From: Streptomyces sp. ML-6
GTDB taxonomy: Bacteria > Actinomycetota > Actinomycetes > Streptomycetales > Streptomycetaceae
DNA: 64,000 nt
Direction of reading: 5' to 3'
Assembly: GCF_030116705.1 (NCBI RefSeq)
Contig: NZ_JAOTIK010000002.1
Coordinates: 186,001 to 250,000, forward strand
In this document: piece after piece, positions 30,501 through 37,749 of the stretch
Layout of the letters: each line of letters opens with the position of its first letter
How positions within the stretch are numbered: the first letter of the stretch is position 1
Position numbers and translations under genes: made by a program
Notes under the pieces: generated by a model
Told to the model about the DNA's origin: nothing
The model's database searches: none
The model's input: the letters and a program-made list of their open reading frames with translations, nothing else

Positions 30501-33500
30501 CACCCGCACCCGCACCCGCACCCGCACCCGCACCCGCAAGCAACAAGCTCCCCTCCCGCCCTTCCGGGGACCGCCCTTCCCGGGACGAACCGATCGCGAT
30601 CATCGGCATGCACGGCATCCTGCCGGGCAGTTCGGACCTGGCCGAGTTCTGGCGCAATCTGGGGGCCGGGCGCGACATGGTCACCGAGATCCCCGCGGAC
30701 CGGTGGGACTGGCGCGCGTACTACCACGCGACCGCCGGGCCGGGCCGGACGAACAGCCGGTGGGGCGGCTTCGTGCCCCAGGTGGACCGCTTCGACGCCC
30801 GCTTCTTCGGCATCTCGCCGCGCGAGGCCGAGCTGATGGACCCGCAGCAGCGGCTGTTCCTGGAGACCGCGTACAAGACGGTGGAGGAGGCGGGCTACCG
30901 TCCGTCCGACCTGGCGAAGGGCCGCACCGGACTGTTCGTCGGCGCCGCCAGTCACGACTACTACGACCTGCTGCGCGACGCGGGCGTGCCGGTCGAGGCG
31001 TTCACCACCACCGGCATGTTCCACGCCATCCTCGCCAACCGGGTGTCGTACCTGCTCGGCCTCACGGGGCCGAGCCTGCCCATCGACACCGCCTGCTCCA
31101 GTTCGCTGGTGGCGCTGCGCTCCGCGGTGGAATCGATCCGCGCGGGCAGTTGCGACACCGCGATCGTCGGCGGGGTCAACCTGCTGCTGTCGCCGACGAT
31201 CTTCATCTCGTTCGCGCGGGCGGGCATGCTCAGCCCCACCGGCCGCTGCCGCACCTTCGACGCGGGAGCCGACGGCTACGTGCGGGCGGAAGGGGTGGGC
31301 GCCCTGCTGCTGAAGCCGCTCGCGCGGGCGGAGCGGGACGGCGACCACATCCACGCGGTCGTCCGGGGCAGCGCGGTCAACCACGGCGGCAAGGTCAACA
31401 CCCTGACCACGCCCAACCCGAACGCGCAGGCGGACCTCATCGTGCGCGCCTTCGAAGAGGCGGGCGTCGATCCCGCCACCGTCGGATACCTGGAGCTGCA
31501 CGGCACCGGCACGGCGCTCGGCGACCCCATCGAGGTCAACGGGGTGAAACGGGCCTTCACCGAGCTGCGCGGGCGCGCCGGACTGCCGCCGCTCACCGGA
31601 CCGACCACGCTCATCGGCTCGGTCAAGTCGAACATCGGCCACCTCGAAGCGGCCGCCGGGCTGGCCGGCATCTTCAAAGTGGTGCTGTCCATGAAGCACG
31701 GTCAGATCCCCGGGAACCTGCACCTGGAGGAGGTGAACCCGCAGATCAGGCTCGACGGCTCCGGGCTGGCCCTCGTGGACCGCACCCTGCCGTGGCCCCG
31801 GCCGAAGGCCGACGACGGCACCGAACTCCCCCGCCGCGCCGGGGTCAGCTCCTTCGGCTTCGGCGGGGTCAACGGGCACGTGCTCCTGGAGGAGTACGTC
31901 GCCGCCGAAAGCGAACCCGCCCCGCCCGGCGAGCAGGTGTTCGTACTCTCCGCGCAGGACCAGGAGCGGCTGCGCGAGTACGCGGCCCTCCTCGCGGACG
32001 CGGTCCGGCCGCTCGACGGGGCCGGGCCGGAGCCGGGCAGGGAGCCGGGTGCGGAGCTGGTCGCCGAAGTCGCCGCCGTACTGGGCGTGGACCCGGGGGA
32101 CGTGCCGTTCGACGAACCGCTGGCCGACCTGGGAATGTCCCGGCACCAGGCCCTGCTGCTCGCCGACCGGCTGGATTCGGCGGGCCTGCCCGGCCGGCAT
32201 CCGGACACGCTGACCGCGCGGACGGTGGCGGAGCTGGCCGCGGGGACGGCACCGGGCGGACAGGACGGGCCCTCCCCGGCGGGCCCGCTCGCCGACATCG
32301 CGTACACGCTCCAGACCGGCCGTGAACCGATGGCGCACCGCCTTGCGGTGGTCACCGGCTCGGCGGCCGAACTCGCCGACGAGCTGGCCGCCTTCGCCGC
32401 CTCCGGCGTGCCGGGCCCCCGCACCAGGACGGGCGTGGCGGAAGGCGGTCGTGGGCCTGCCGCCGAGGGCGGTCCGACCGAGCCGGCCGAGAGGTGGGTC
32501 GTCGGCTCCCCGGTCGACTGGGCGGCTCTGCACGCGGGCCGGTCCCCCAAGCGGCTCAGCCTGCCCACCTACCCGTTCGCCCGCGACCGCCACTGGATAC
32601 CGGGGTCGGCCGGGCCCGGTCAACGCCCGCTGGACGGACCGCTCCCCCTGGTGGACGGCCCGCGCCCGCTGGTGGAAGGGCCGGGCACGCCGGACGGCGA
32701 CGGCACGGTCTACCGCGCCCGGCTGGAGCGCACGGACCGCATCGTCGACGAACACCGGGTGCACGGCTCGCCCGTGCTCGCCGGTGTGGTGCAGGCCGAG
32801 CTGGCCGCAGCCGCGCTGGCCGCGCACCGGGGCGGGCCGCGCCGGTTGACCCGGATCGCCTGGCTGCGTCCGCTGGTGGTGCCCGACGAGGGGTGCGAGG
32901 TGCGGGTCCGGCTCACCGAGCGGGACGGCGGGATCGCCCACGAGCTCCGGACGGCCGACGGCACCGTCTACAGCACCGGCCTGTGGGTGCCCGGTGACGG
33001 CGCCGCGAGGCCGCCCGCTCCGTACGACCTGGACGCCGTACGGGGCCGGTGTGCCGAGGAGTACGGACAGCAGGAGATCTACCGCACGTTCGAAGGGATC
33101 GGCATCGTCCACGGCGAGCTGTTCCGCGGGCTGCGGCACGCGGTCGCCGGCGAGGGCGAACTGCTGGCCCGCTTCACGGCCGAGGTTCCCCTGCCGCACC
33201 GGACGACGTTCCATCCGACCGTCCTGGACGCCGCGCTGCAGGCCGTCACCGTGCTCACCGGGGCGGAGCCGGGCACCACCCGGTTGCCGTTCGCGGCCGA
33301 TTCCGTCGAGCTGCTGGCCCCGGTGCCGACCGCGGGCCACGTGCACGTGCGCTCCCGGGGCGGGGAGGGGCACGACGTGACGGTGCTCGACGGAACGGGC
33401 CGGCCCTGTGTGCTGTTGCTCGGGGTCGTCGTGCGGGCGCAGCGGCCCGGCCTGTTCTACCGGCCCTGCTGGCGGCCCGCCGGGCCGGCGCCCGCCGGGC

Positions 33501-36500
33501 CGGTGCACGGGCCCGCCCTGATCGTCCACTCGGCGGGTTCGGTGGAACTGGCCGACGCACTGACCGCCCGTCACCAGGGGCCGGTGCACCGGATCGACGT
33601 GGCACAGCTCGCCCGCCCCGGTCTGGCCGATCGCCTGCGCGGGCTCGGGGAGCTGCGGCACGTGTGGTTCCTCGCCCTGTCGGCCGACGGCGGTGGGGGC
33701 GCGCGGGCGCTGTTCCGGCTGGTCCGCGGGCTCACCGAGGCGGATCTGATCCAGCGGGTGCGGTCCGTCCGCTCGGTCACCTCGGGCGCGCAGGACGTGG
33801 GGGGCAGGCGGGTCACCGACCCGGTCGCCGCCGAGCTGACCGGGATGAGCAAGGCCCTGGCCAAGGAGTATCCGCGGATCGGGGTGAGCTGCGTCGATCT
33901 CGCGGACCCGGTGGTGGACGCCGGGCAGGCCGCCGACGCGCTGCTGGCGGAGCCCGTTCACCGGAACAACAACCGGGACGTCGCTCTCCTGGGCGGCCAC
34001 CGGCTGGTCCGCGGGCTGCGTCCGGTCCACCTGCCGCCGCCCGCCCGGCCGGTGTTCCGTGAGGGCGGCAGTTATCTGGTCGTCGGTGGTGCGGGCGGCA
34101 TCGGTCTCGCTCTCGCGGATCATCTCGCCGAGAGCGTTTCCGCCCGGATCTTCCTCGTCGGACGCCGTCCGCGGGACGAACGGATCGACCGCGCGCTGGA
34201 CCGGCTGGGCCGGCTGGGCGGGCGGGCCACCTACCACCGGGCGGACGTCACCGACCCGGACGCGATGCGCGCGGTGGCGGCCGAGGCGCGCGCGCACGGT
34301 CCGCTGCACGGAGTCGTGCACGCGGCGATGGTGCTGCGCGACGGGATCGTGGAGCGGACGAGCGAGGAGGCGTTCCACGCCGTCCTCGCCCCCAAGACCG
34401 ACGGGATGCGCGTGCTCGGTGAGGTGTTCGCGGCCGATCCGCTGGACTTCCTGCTGGTGCTGTCCTCGGTGCAGTCGTTCACCGGTGCGGCGGGACAGGC
34501 CAACTACGCGGCGGCCTCCACCGCTCAGGACGCGTACGCGCACCGCCTCGCCGCCGAGTTGCCCTTCCCCGTGCAGTACGTCGGGTTCGGTCCGTGGGCG
34601 CGGGTCGGCCGGGTCGCCGACCGTCACGAGAGCCTCAGCGCCCGCGGGTACCGGCCGATCGAACCGCGGGAGGGCATCGACACGATCGAGCGCGTGCTGG
34701 CGAGCGGCGAGCGCGGCGTGGTGGCGCTGCGCGCCGACGAGGCGGTACTGACCGCGATCGGTGTCGAGCGCGGCCCGGTGGCCCCCGCGGCTCCCGGGGT
34801 CCCCGCCCATGACGGGGACCCCGCCGAGCGGAAGGCGCTGGACGCCTTCATCGGGGAAGTGCTGTGGCACGTCGTGGGGGGCCTCGGTCCGTTCGCCCGC
34901 CCCCACGAGCGGCATCCGGTCGAGGACCTGCCCGAGCTGCTCGGCGCGCTGCCCCGGTACCGGCGGCTGGTCAGGGCGCTGGTCCAGGTCCTGGTGCGCG
35001 GCGGCCACCTCGTGCAGGAGGGTGGGGCGGTGGCCGTCCCGGTGGCGGGGGCGCGGCCGGCGCCGCCCGACCCGGCGCCGCTGCGCGCCCGGTTCCCGGG
35101 CCTCGGTGCCCGGCTGGACCTGGTGGTGCGCTGTCTCGACGCCCTGCCCGAGGTGCTCACCGGTGCCCGGGAGGCCACCGAGGTGCTGTTCCCCGGCGGT
35201 TCCGCCGACCTGGTCACCGCGGTCTACCGGGGCGAGCCGCTGGTCGACTACTGCAACGCGCTGGTCGCCGGGCAGGTCGTCGCCCGGGCCGTCGACGGCC
35301 TGCGGGTGCTGGAGGTCGGCGCGGGGACCGGCAGTACGACCGAGGCCGTGCTGGCCGCGCTGGCCGGGGCCGGTGCGGCGGTCCGGTACGACGTCTCCGA
35401 CATCTCCCCCGGTCTGCTCCGGCAGGCCCGGGCCCGGCTGGAGCGGCCGGGCGTGCGCTTCAGGGTCCTGGACGTCGAACGCCCCGCCGACGCGCAGGGG
35501 TTCGCCGGGGAGCGGTACGACGTGGTGGTGGCGGGGAACGTGCTGCACGCCACGCGCGACCTGGACGCCGCGCTGGGCGAGCTGCGCCGGCTGGTCGCTC
35601 CGGGCGGGCGGCTGGTGCTGAGCGAGGTGACCGTCGTGCAGCCCTTCCACACCGTGACGTTCGGTCTGCTCGACGGCTGGTGGCGGTTCGACGACCCCCA
35701 TCGCAGGCTCCCCGGCTCGCCGTTGCTGGACCCGCACATGTGGCGCGAGCGCCTTGAGCGGGCGGGCTTCGGGGACGTGAGCGTCCTCGGTGCGCCCACC
35801 GCGCCGGGGGTCCTCCCGCAGCGGGTGATCGTCGGAACCGCCGACGACCGGCAGCCGGGGGCAGACGGTGAAGGGGTGCACCGGACCGCGCCCCCGGAAC
35901 CCGTGCCCACGGAACCCGTGCCTACGGAGCCCGCGCCCACCGGGGCCGTCACGGCCGGGTCCGCTCCCGCCGCCCCTCGTTCCGCCGGGCCGGTGGCATC
36001 CGTCGGGCGCGGCGGCGAGGAGGTCCGCGCGCTCGTCGCCGAGCGGGTGGCCGGGTGTCTGGGGCTGCCGGTCGGCAAGGTCCTGCCGGATTCCCCGCTG
36101 TCCGCCCTCGGCCTCGACTCGATCGTCGCCGTGGAGCTGACCAACCAGCTCAGCGACGCGCTCGGCGTCGTGCTGAAGACGATCGTGGTCTTCGAGCACC
36201 CGACGGTCGACGCGCTCGCGGCGCACATCGTCGAGCGGTACGGCGACGCCGTCGGTGTGGGGCCCGCCCCGCACCCCCCGGCCCTGTCCCCCTCACAGGA
36301 ACGGGAGCGGGCCGCCCTGCCGGACGCGGTGCCCTCCCCCGGCCCCGCGGTCGCGCGGGGTGCGGCCACGGGGTTCCGGGCCGTCCGGTTCGAACGGCCC
36401 GGAAGGCCGCAGGACCTGCGCATCGTGCCGATCGAGCCGGTGGCGCCCGGCCGGGGCGAGATCGAGGTCCAGGTCAGGGCGTTCCCGATCAACTTCTCGG

Positions 36501-37552
36501 ACTTCCTGCTCGCCAAGGGGCTCTATCCGATGATGCCGGACTTCCCCTTCACCCCCGGTGTGGAGGTGTCGGGGGTGGTCCGCCGGGTCGGGCCGGGGGT
36601 GACCCGGTTCTCCCCGGGGGACGAGGTGATCGCGCTGACCCGGCCCGAGATGGGAGGCCAGGCGTCGGTGGTGGTGACCGGTGAGGACTTCGCGGTGGCC
36701 AAGCCCCCACATGTCAGCCACGAGAAGGCGTGCGGCTTCCTGGTGCCGTTCCTGGCCATGCACCTGGCGTTCGAGCGGGCCGCGGTGCGGGCCGGCGAGC
36801 GGGTGCTCGTCCCGGCGGCCACCGGCACCACCGGTCTGATCGCGGTGCGGTTGGCCCAGCTCGCGGGGGCCGAGGTCATCGCCACCGCGGGCGGCGAGCA
36901 CAAGATCGCCCACCTGGCCGGACTCGGGGTGCGGGAGGCCATCGACCACCGCCGTGCGGACGTGGTGGGCGAAGTGCTGCGGCGGACGGGCGGCGTGGGC
37001 GTCGACGTCGTGGTGAACACGCTCGGCGACGGTGCCGCGCAGCAGGGGATCGACGTACTCGCCCCGGACGGACGGTACGTCGAGATCGCGGTGTTCGGTC
37101 TCCAGGCGTCCTCCGGGCCGAACCTGTCGCGGCTGGTCGACAACCAGAGTTTCCACAGCTTCAACACCAAGAAGTTCTTCCTGCGGCACCCGGAACGCCG
37201 GGACGAGGTGCTCCGGGCCGCCGCGAAGCACCTCGCCTCCGGCAAGGTCACCCCCACCGTCGCCCATGTCCTGCCATTCGACCGGGTTACCGAGGCCTAC
37301 GCGCTCAAGGAGGACCGCGCGCTCATCGGCCGCGTGGTGGTCACCGTCCCCGACCCGGAGACGGCCCCGGCCCCGGCCCCCGACAGGGAACCCGGCGGGT
37401 ACGAGCGATCTGTCGGGGAGGAGGGATCCGTCGGCGAGCGGCTGCGTGCCGTGCTCGCCCGCGAGTTCGGCGAACGGGCCGTGCCCGCCGACGCCGACCT
37501 GCGGCGCCTGGCCGAACAGCTCGGCGGGGGCGAGGAGGAGCGCGCCGGGTGA
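21551..37552 (+). CDS. Trans-AT modular polyketide synthase, three modules
   Basis: A 5,333-residue PKS with no working internal AT. Module 1: KS (10-437, Cys178), a degenerate AT-like stretch (about 450-720), KR (920-1320, Tyr1258), ACP (Ser1414). Module 2: KS (1519-1940, Cys1686), DH (2117-2373; His2144 in HRVDGTPVFP, Asp2298), KR (2390-2800), ACP (Ser2910). Module 3: KS (3011-3452, Cys3182), a Ser-less ACP-like insert (3502-3567), DH-like domain (3717-3967; His3735, Asp3893), KR (4170-4407), C-methyltransferase (4427-4767, EVGAGTGSTTE), ACP (Ser4857), then an MDR-type enoylreductase (4940-5270) and a short tail. Expected outcome: a beta-hydroxyl after module 1, an alkene after module 2, and an alpha-methylated, possibly reduced unit after module 3. 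There is no loading module or thioesterase, so starter and release are in trans. The start is set by GGAG and an ATGA overlap. Confidence 0.96.
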   Translation: MSKQPRNAGIAVVGIGCRFPGANDHHEFLANLTDRVDAVREIPDHRWNASELYDPDRSAPGRSVSKWCGLVDRPYDFDHGFFGIAPREARLLDPLQRLLMEVTQHCVEDAGTTVAALGASRTAVYVGNMERDHMAELTSPGHPVESHSVLGVYDCLLANRLSQVFGLGGASLAVDAACASSLVAVHLGMQALATGEADHVLAGGANLNLHPWKYIGFSKSRMLSPTGRCRTFDRDADGFVPGDGVGMVLLRRLEDAVRDGDHVYGVIRGSAVNHGRKRATITAPTVASQRDVVSEAIERAAVSPADITFVETHGTGTSLGDPIEVEALRQVFAPASRGTGWCTLGAVKSGIGHLEGAAGVAGLIKVLMMLSERRIVPNLHMRTLNPLIRLEGSPFRLASDNAEWHPSAPGRPRLAGVSSFGFGGVNAHLVVEEYVPVERPARPARPLPFLLSAASATSLEKLAERWRRSGPQGPPADLCTTLAVGRTHLPYRLGGVVTGIEEITALLEGERPAATPEEGPWTLRVGLLDVPDDVGAFVDAFSRVIDAPLAEMLRTAEGGARQRCLYTTAVTSALLRFGLRPALVLASGPGSWPALAALGALDPRSAADLAGGETVRGTVRAPSLPLAVPGTDRVVAPFRVDAAHLARLRGAAVEGAELARLVELAGRLDAQRTYRHNVGDWRRALRERGRDDDPAREPDGSTDPLVTALALQNALDRLNRKWGLPLARHLADASALELLDLLLDGVVEPGDVLDLLAGESVAPRHPDRADPTDEERYPVLRRVGGLPDDLAGVDAWARFAELAGSAATAPEGHSVVSVGAVGSAGDVAGEVRVASGSDPLTGPLTELWRRGVDVRWEDHPVAIAGFKVPLPTTRFDSVEHRVPPVGRTVPESAAAGERAPEPAAPETVPEPAAPEPAVEEGVVELRAEWEATERVPAPAVGRVLVIGPSGAAVGHLAEACLPGRVRTVDPAALPGDDDPEAWRRAVDGGGAPDAVVLCCTGSATDTAVAALRVANAVYGRGTRVLAVCPLVGGSVSPELAALTGLARSLARETRSVPFRAIAVPGALDARSTWESVADELGRSDGTELVRHAEGGRLTRRYVPVRPAPAAPAALGVRPGGVYLLTGGTGGVGRLVAEHLLAVPGVRVAVVGRSPAPREDGRERVAHFRADVSDPAEARAVVGRVRERFGTLTGVLHAAGVLRDGYLAQKSAADLRAVFAPKVRGAVNLDRATRDDPLELFVLFSSMVAAVGNPGQADYAAANAFLDQFAEVRETLRAVGERSGRTLSIGWPVWRDGGMTVTDRGVLGPGAGVLPMPTGTALAVLDRLLAGATGARPFVHGVPHRVPELLDPVPDPGIPAGGPAERGVRPAPAADRTQLVAWAREYVAEVIGELRGVPAGDVDLGLTLDQYGLDSIVISEFNARTEARIGSVGETLLFESRTLEAAAERIAQLRPAELTARYGATATEPEPAAVPAPDAGPDAADGHGAEEADARGGGAARARRAEVPDTAEVADDAEVADDDIAIIGLAGRYPQAPDLDAFWDNLLRGRDCVTPIPESRWTPGPETYCERGAFLDDVYAFDPLFFNISPRDAELMDPQERLFLQTAWHAFEDAGYPPGRLGDPRAPGGRPVGVFVGVTTQTHLLWGPDQQRAGHPVVPPSPQWSVANRVSYWLDLRGPSMPVDTACASSLTAIHLAARSMARGECRMALVGGVNLYLHPAKYDWLCSLQMLSRTGRCHTFGAGADGFVPGEGVGAALLKPLRAALADGDPIRGVIKGSAVNHGGRTTGYTVPSPLAQAEVVSAALARAGVPPATVGYVEAHGTGTALGDPVEIAGLARAFAGVPAGSCAIGSVKTNVGHLESAAGMAGLTKVLLQLESGTLVPSLHGAEPNPRIDFSATPFALQREAADWPGTADGGPPRRAGISAFGAGGANAHVVVEEAPRQRHPRGAEHGEHLVVVSAYDRERLAEHCADLAGAIRARAGELRVSEIAYQLQVRREPQSERLALLVGDPTALADRLADFAAGREPAGEHWTTVRDRAARTRLLERLPQALARRDWAAVAGAWVAGADVPWESLHDAPTPHVRLPGYPFAREHHRLPELPPTATAAPPDTRPGTAHPWVRESPGEDGVGVEFTGDEPVLAQHRVDGTPVFPAAGCVELVRAAAHAEPGAGRLVRLRNNVWSTPIAVPEPRTLRVSLRDGHHGDYEVTGPETTHVTGRVETAPAEDLPPLDVAAIRARCTRTTDGERLYTSVRERGLDLGPFYRGVERLHWNGDEALAELRLPDGGHGCVLHPGLLDSAFQASLWLLGQRFERLYLPFSIGTIEILGELPAAPVAHVVVRRASAEGCKLEVHLADGSGRVVLRVLDFWVRPWPGGEAWSGFCPAWVEEEPGAKAVPESALILAPTEHAGARLAGELSRQAGTPVLSSVAVPRRDHRTGAGPFRPRPDSDADFDALLAAAGPVDTVLFAWPGAEESELEAQLADGLLPLFRLVGALLRADDKRPVRLVCAVADGVPGYRALGGFLRTLTRESPRISHVLVVGAAPEQLAAEALGAAGGTEVRHRDGSRTVRRWRRRTPAPATAPAVRDDGVYLVTGGAGGLGAQVARWLARTAGARVVIVGRSAEDEHVAGVLGRVRAAGGQAVYVRADVSTAEGARTAVRAATAAFGALHGIFHCAGVLRDGYLVHQDAGRLRDVVAAKAFGAVHLDAAVADRGLDFFCLFSSVAAAVGSAGQAGYAYANAFLDAFAEQRPGRTVSVAWPLWADGGMGVDAEAAEALRVAFGLRPLATDTGLAALAAVLAGEDRQVLVAPGDGAVLARVLDGTAGPTTAGSPGSLGSPGSLVTPGAPVPPVSPEVPVPTAGGGERAEAVADDFAAAVAEVLVAEVASVIKLDPSRIDRERPIGDYGFDSLSFTALANRLVERLGVDLTPALFFEYTTVQDVAHHIAETHSAQLAARLTPARRTAPEPAAATPTTAPAITTTPTPAPAPAPAPAPASNKLPSRPSGDRPSRDEPIAIIGMHGILPGSSDLAEFWRNLGAGRDMVTEIPADRWDWRAYYHATAGPGRTNSRWGGFVPQVDRFDARFFGISPREAELMDPQQRLFLETAYKTVEEAGYRPSDLAKGRTGLFVGAASHDYYDLLRDAGVPVEAFTTTGMFHAILANRVSYLLGLTGPSLPIDTACSSSLVALRSAVESIRAGSCDTAIVGGVNLLLSPTIFISFARAGMLSPTGRCRTFDAGADGYVRAEGVGALLLKPLARAERDGDHIHAVVRGSAVNHGGKVNTLTTPNPNAQADLIVRAFEEAGVDPATVGYLELHGTGTALGDPIEVNGVKRAFTELRGRAGLPPLTGPTTLIGSVKSNIGHLEAAAGLAGIFKVVLSMKHGQIPGNLHLEEVNPQIRLDGSGLALVDRTLPWPRPKADDGTELPRRAGVSSFGFGGVNGHVLLEEYVAAESEPAPPGEQVFVLSAQDQERLREYAALLADAVRPLDGAGPEPGREPGAELVAEVAAVLGVDPGDVPFDEPLADLGMSRHQALLLADRLDSAGLPGRHPDTLTARTVAELAAGTAPGGQDGPSPAGPLADIAYTLQTGREPMAHRLAVVTGSAAELADELAAFAASGVPGPRTRTGVAEGGRGPAAEGGPTEPAERWVVGSPVDWAALHAGRSPKRLSLPTYPFARDRHWIPGSAGPGQRPLDGPLPLVDGPRPLVEGPGTPDGDGTVYRARLERTDRIVDEHRVHGSPVLAGVVQAELAAAALAAHRGGPRRLTRIAWLRPLVVPDEGCEVRVRLTERDGGIAHELRTADGTVYSTGLWVPGDGAARPPAPYDLDAVRGRCAEEYGQQEIYRTFEGIGIVHGELFRGLRHAVAGEGELLARFTAEVPLPHRTTFHPTVLDAALQAVTVLTGAEPGTTRLPFAADSVELLAPVPTAGHVHVRSRGGEGHDVTVLDGTGRPCVLLLGVVVRAQRPGLFYRPCWRPAGPAPAGPVHGPALIVHSAGSVELADALTARHQGPVHRIDVAQLARPGLADRLRGLGELRHVWFLALSADGGGGARALFRLVRGLTEADLIQRVRSVRSVTSGAQDVGGRRVTDPVAAELTGMSKALAKEYPRIGVSCVDLADPVVDAGQAADALLAEPVHRNNNRDVALLGGHRLVRGLRPVHLPPPARPVFREGGSYLVVGGAGGIGLALADHLAESVSARIFLVGRRPRDERIDRALDRLGRLGGRATYHRADVTDPDAMRAVAAEARAHGPLHGVVHAAMVLRDGIVERTSEEAFHAVLAPKTDGMRVLGEVFAADPLDFLLVLSSVQSFTGAAGQANYAAASTAQDAYAHRLAAELPFPVQYVGFGPWARVGRVADRHESLSARGYRPIEPREGIDTIERVLASGERGVVALRADEAVLTAIGVERGPVAPAAPGVPAHDGDPAERKALDAFIGEVLWHVVGGLGPFARPHERHPVEDLPELLGALPRYRRLVRALVQVLVRGGHLVQEGGAVAVPVAGARPAPPDPAPLRARFPGLGARLDLVVRCLDALPEVLTGAREATEVLFPGGSADLVTAVYRGEPLVDYCNALVAGQVVARAVDGLRVLEVGAGTGSTTEAVLAALAGAGAAVRYDVSDISPGLLRQARARLERPGVRFRVLDVERPADAQGFAGERYDVVVAGNVLHATRDLDAALGELRRLVAPGGRLVLSEVTVVQPFHTVTFGLLDGWWRFDDPHRRLPGSPLLDPHMWRERLERAGFGDVSVLGAPTAPGVLPQRVIVGTADDRQPGADGEGVHRTAPPEPVPTEPVPTEPAPTGAVTAGSAPAAPRSAGPVASVGRGGEEVRALVAERVAGCLGLPVGKVLPDSPLSALGLDSIVAVELTNQLSDALGVVLKTIVVFEHPTVDALAAHIVERYGDAVGVGPAPHPPALSPSQERERAALPDAVPSPGPAVARGAATGFRAVRFERPGRPQDLRIVPIEPVAPGRGEIEVQVRAFPINFSDFLLAKGLYPMMPDFPFTPGVEVSGVVRRVGPGVTRFSPGDEVIALTRPEMGGQASVVVTGEDFAVAKPPHVSHEKACGFLVPFLAMHLAFERAAVRAGERVLVPAATGTTGLIAVRLAQLAGAEVIATAGGEHKIAHLAGLGVREAIDHRRADVVGEVLRRTGGVGVDVVVNTLGDGAAQQGIDVLAPDGRYVEIAVFGLQASSGPNLSRLVDNQSFHSFNTKKFFLRHPERRDEVLRAAAKHLASGKVTPTVAHVLPFDRVTEAYALKEDRALIGRVVVTVPDPETAPAPAPDREPGGYERSVGEEGSVGERLRAVLAREFGERAVPADADLRRLAEQLGGGEEERAG
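30501..30538 (+). repeat. Hexanucleotide tandem repeat (CACCCG) in PKS linker
   Basis: About 6.3 perfect copies of CACCCG encode a Pro-Ala linker between ACP2 and KS3. The region is slippage-prone, and copy number may vary between strains; each copy adds two residues and keeps the frame. Confidence 0.9.
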
Positions 37553-37749
37553 CCCGCGCGCACGGCGCCCCGCGCGCACGGCGGCCTGCGGCGCCGCTCC
37601 GTAGCGAAACAGCACTACGGCAGCAGAGGGGGTCCGACCTGCGGCGATGGGGGTGTCGGCAGTACCTCGGCACGTCCGCCCGCCACCGGCGGGGCTCGTT
37701 AGTTTGACGTCTCGGAACGGACACGGAACCACACCCGCGAGGAGTGCGC

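Noticed and set aside
30497..30540. Possible CRISPR-like or regulatory repeat
   Set aside because: It is a six-base tandem repeat inside the PKS reading frame encoding a Pro-Ala linker; there are no spacers.
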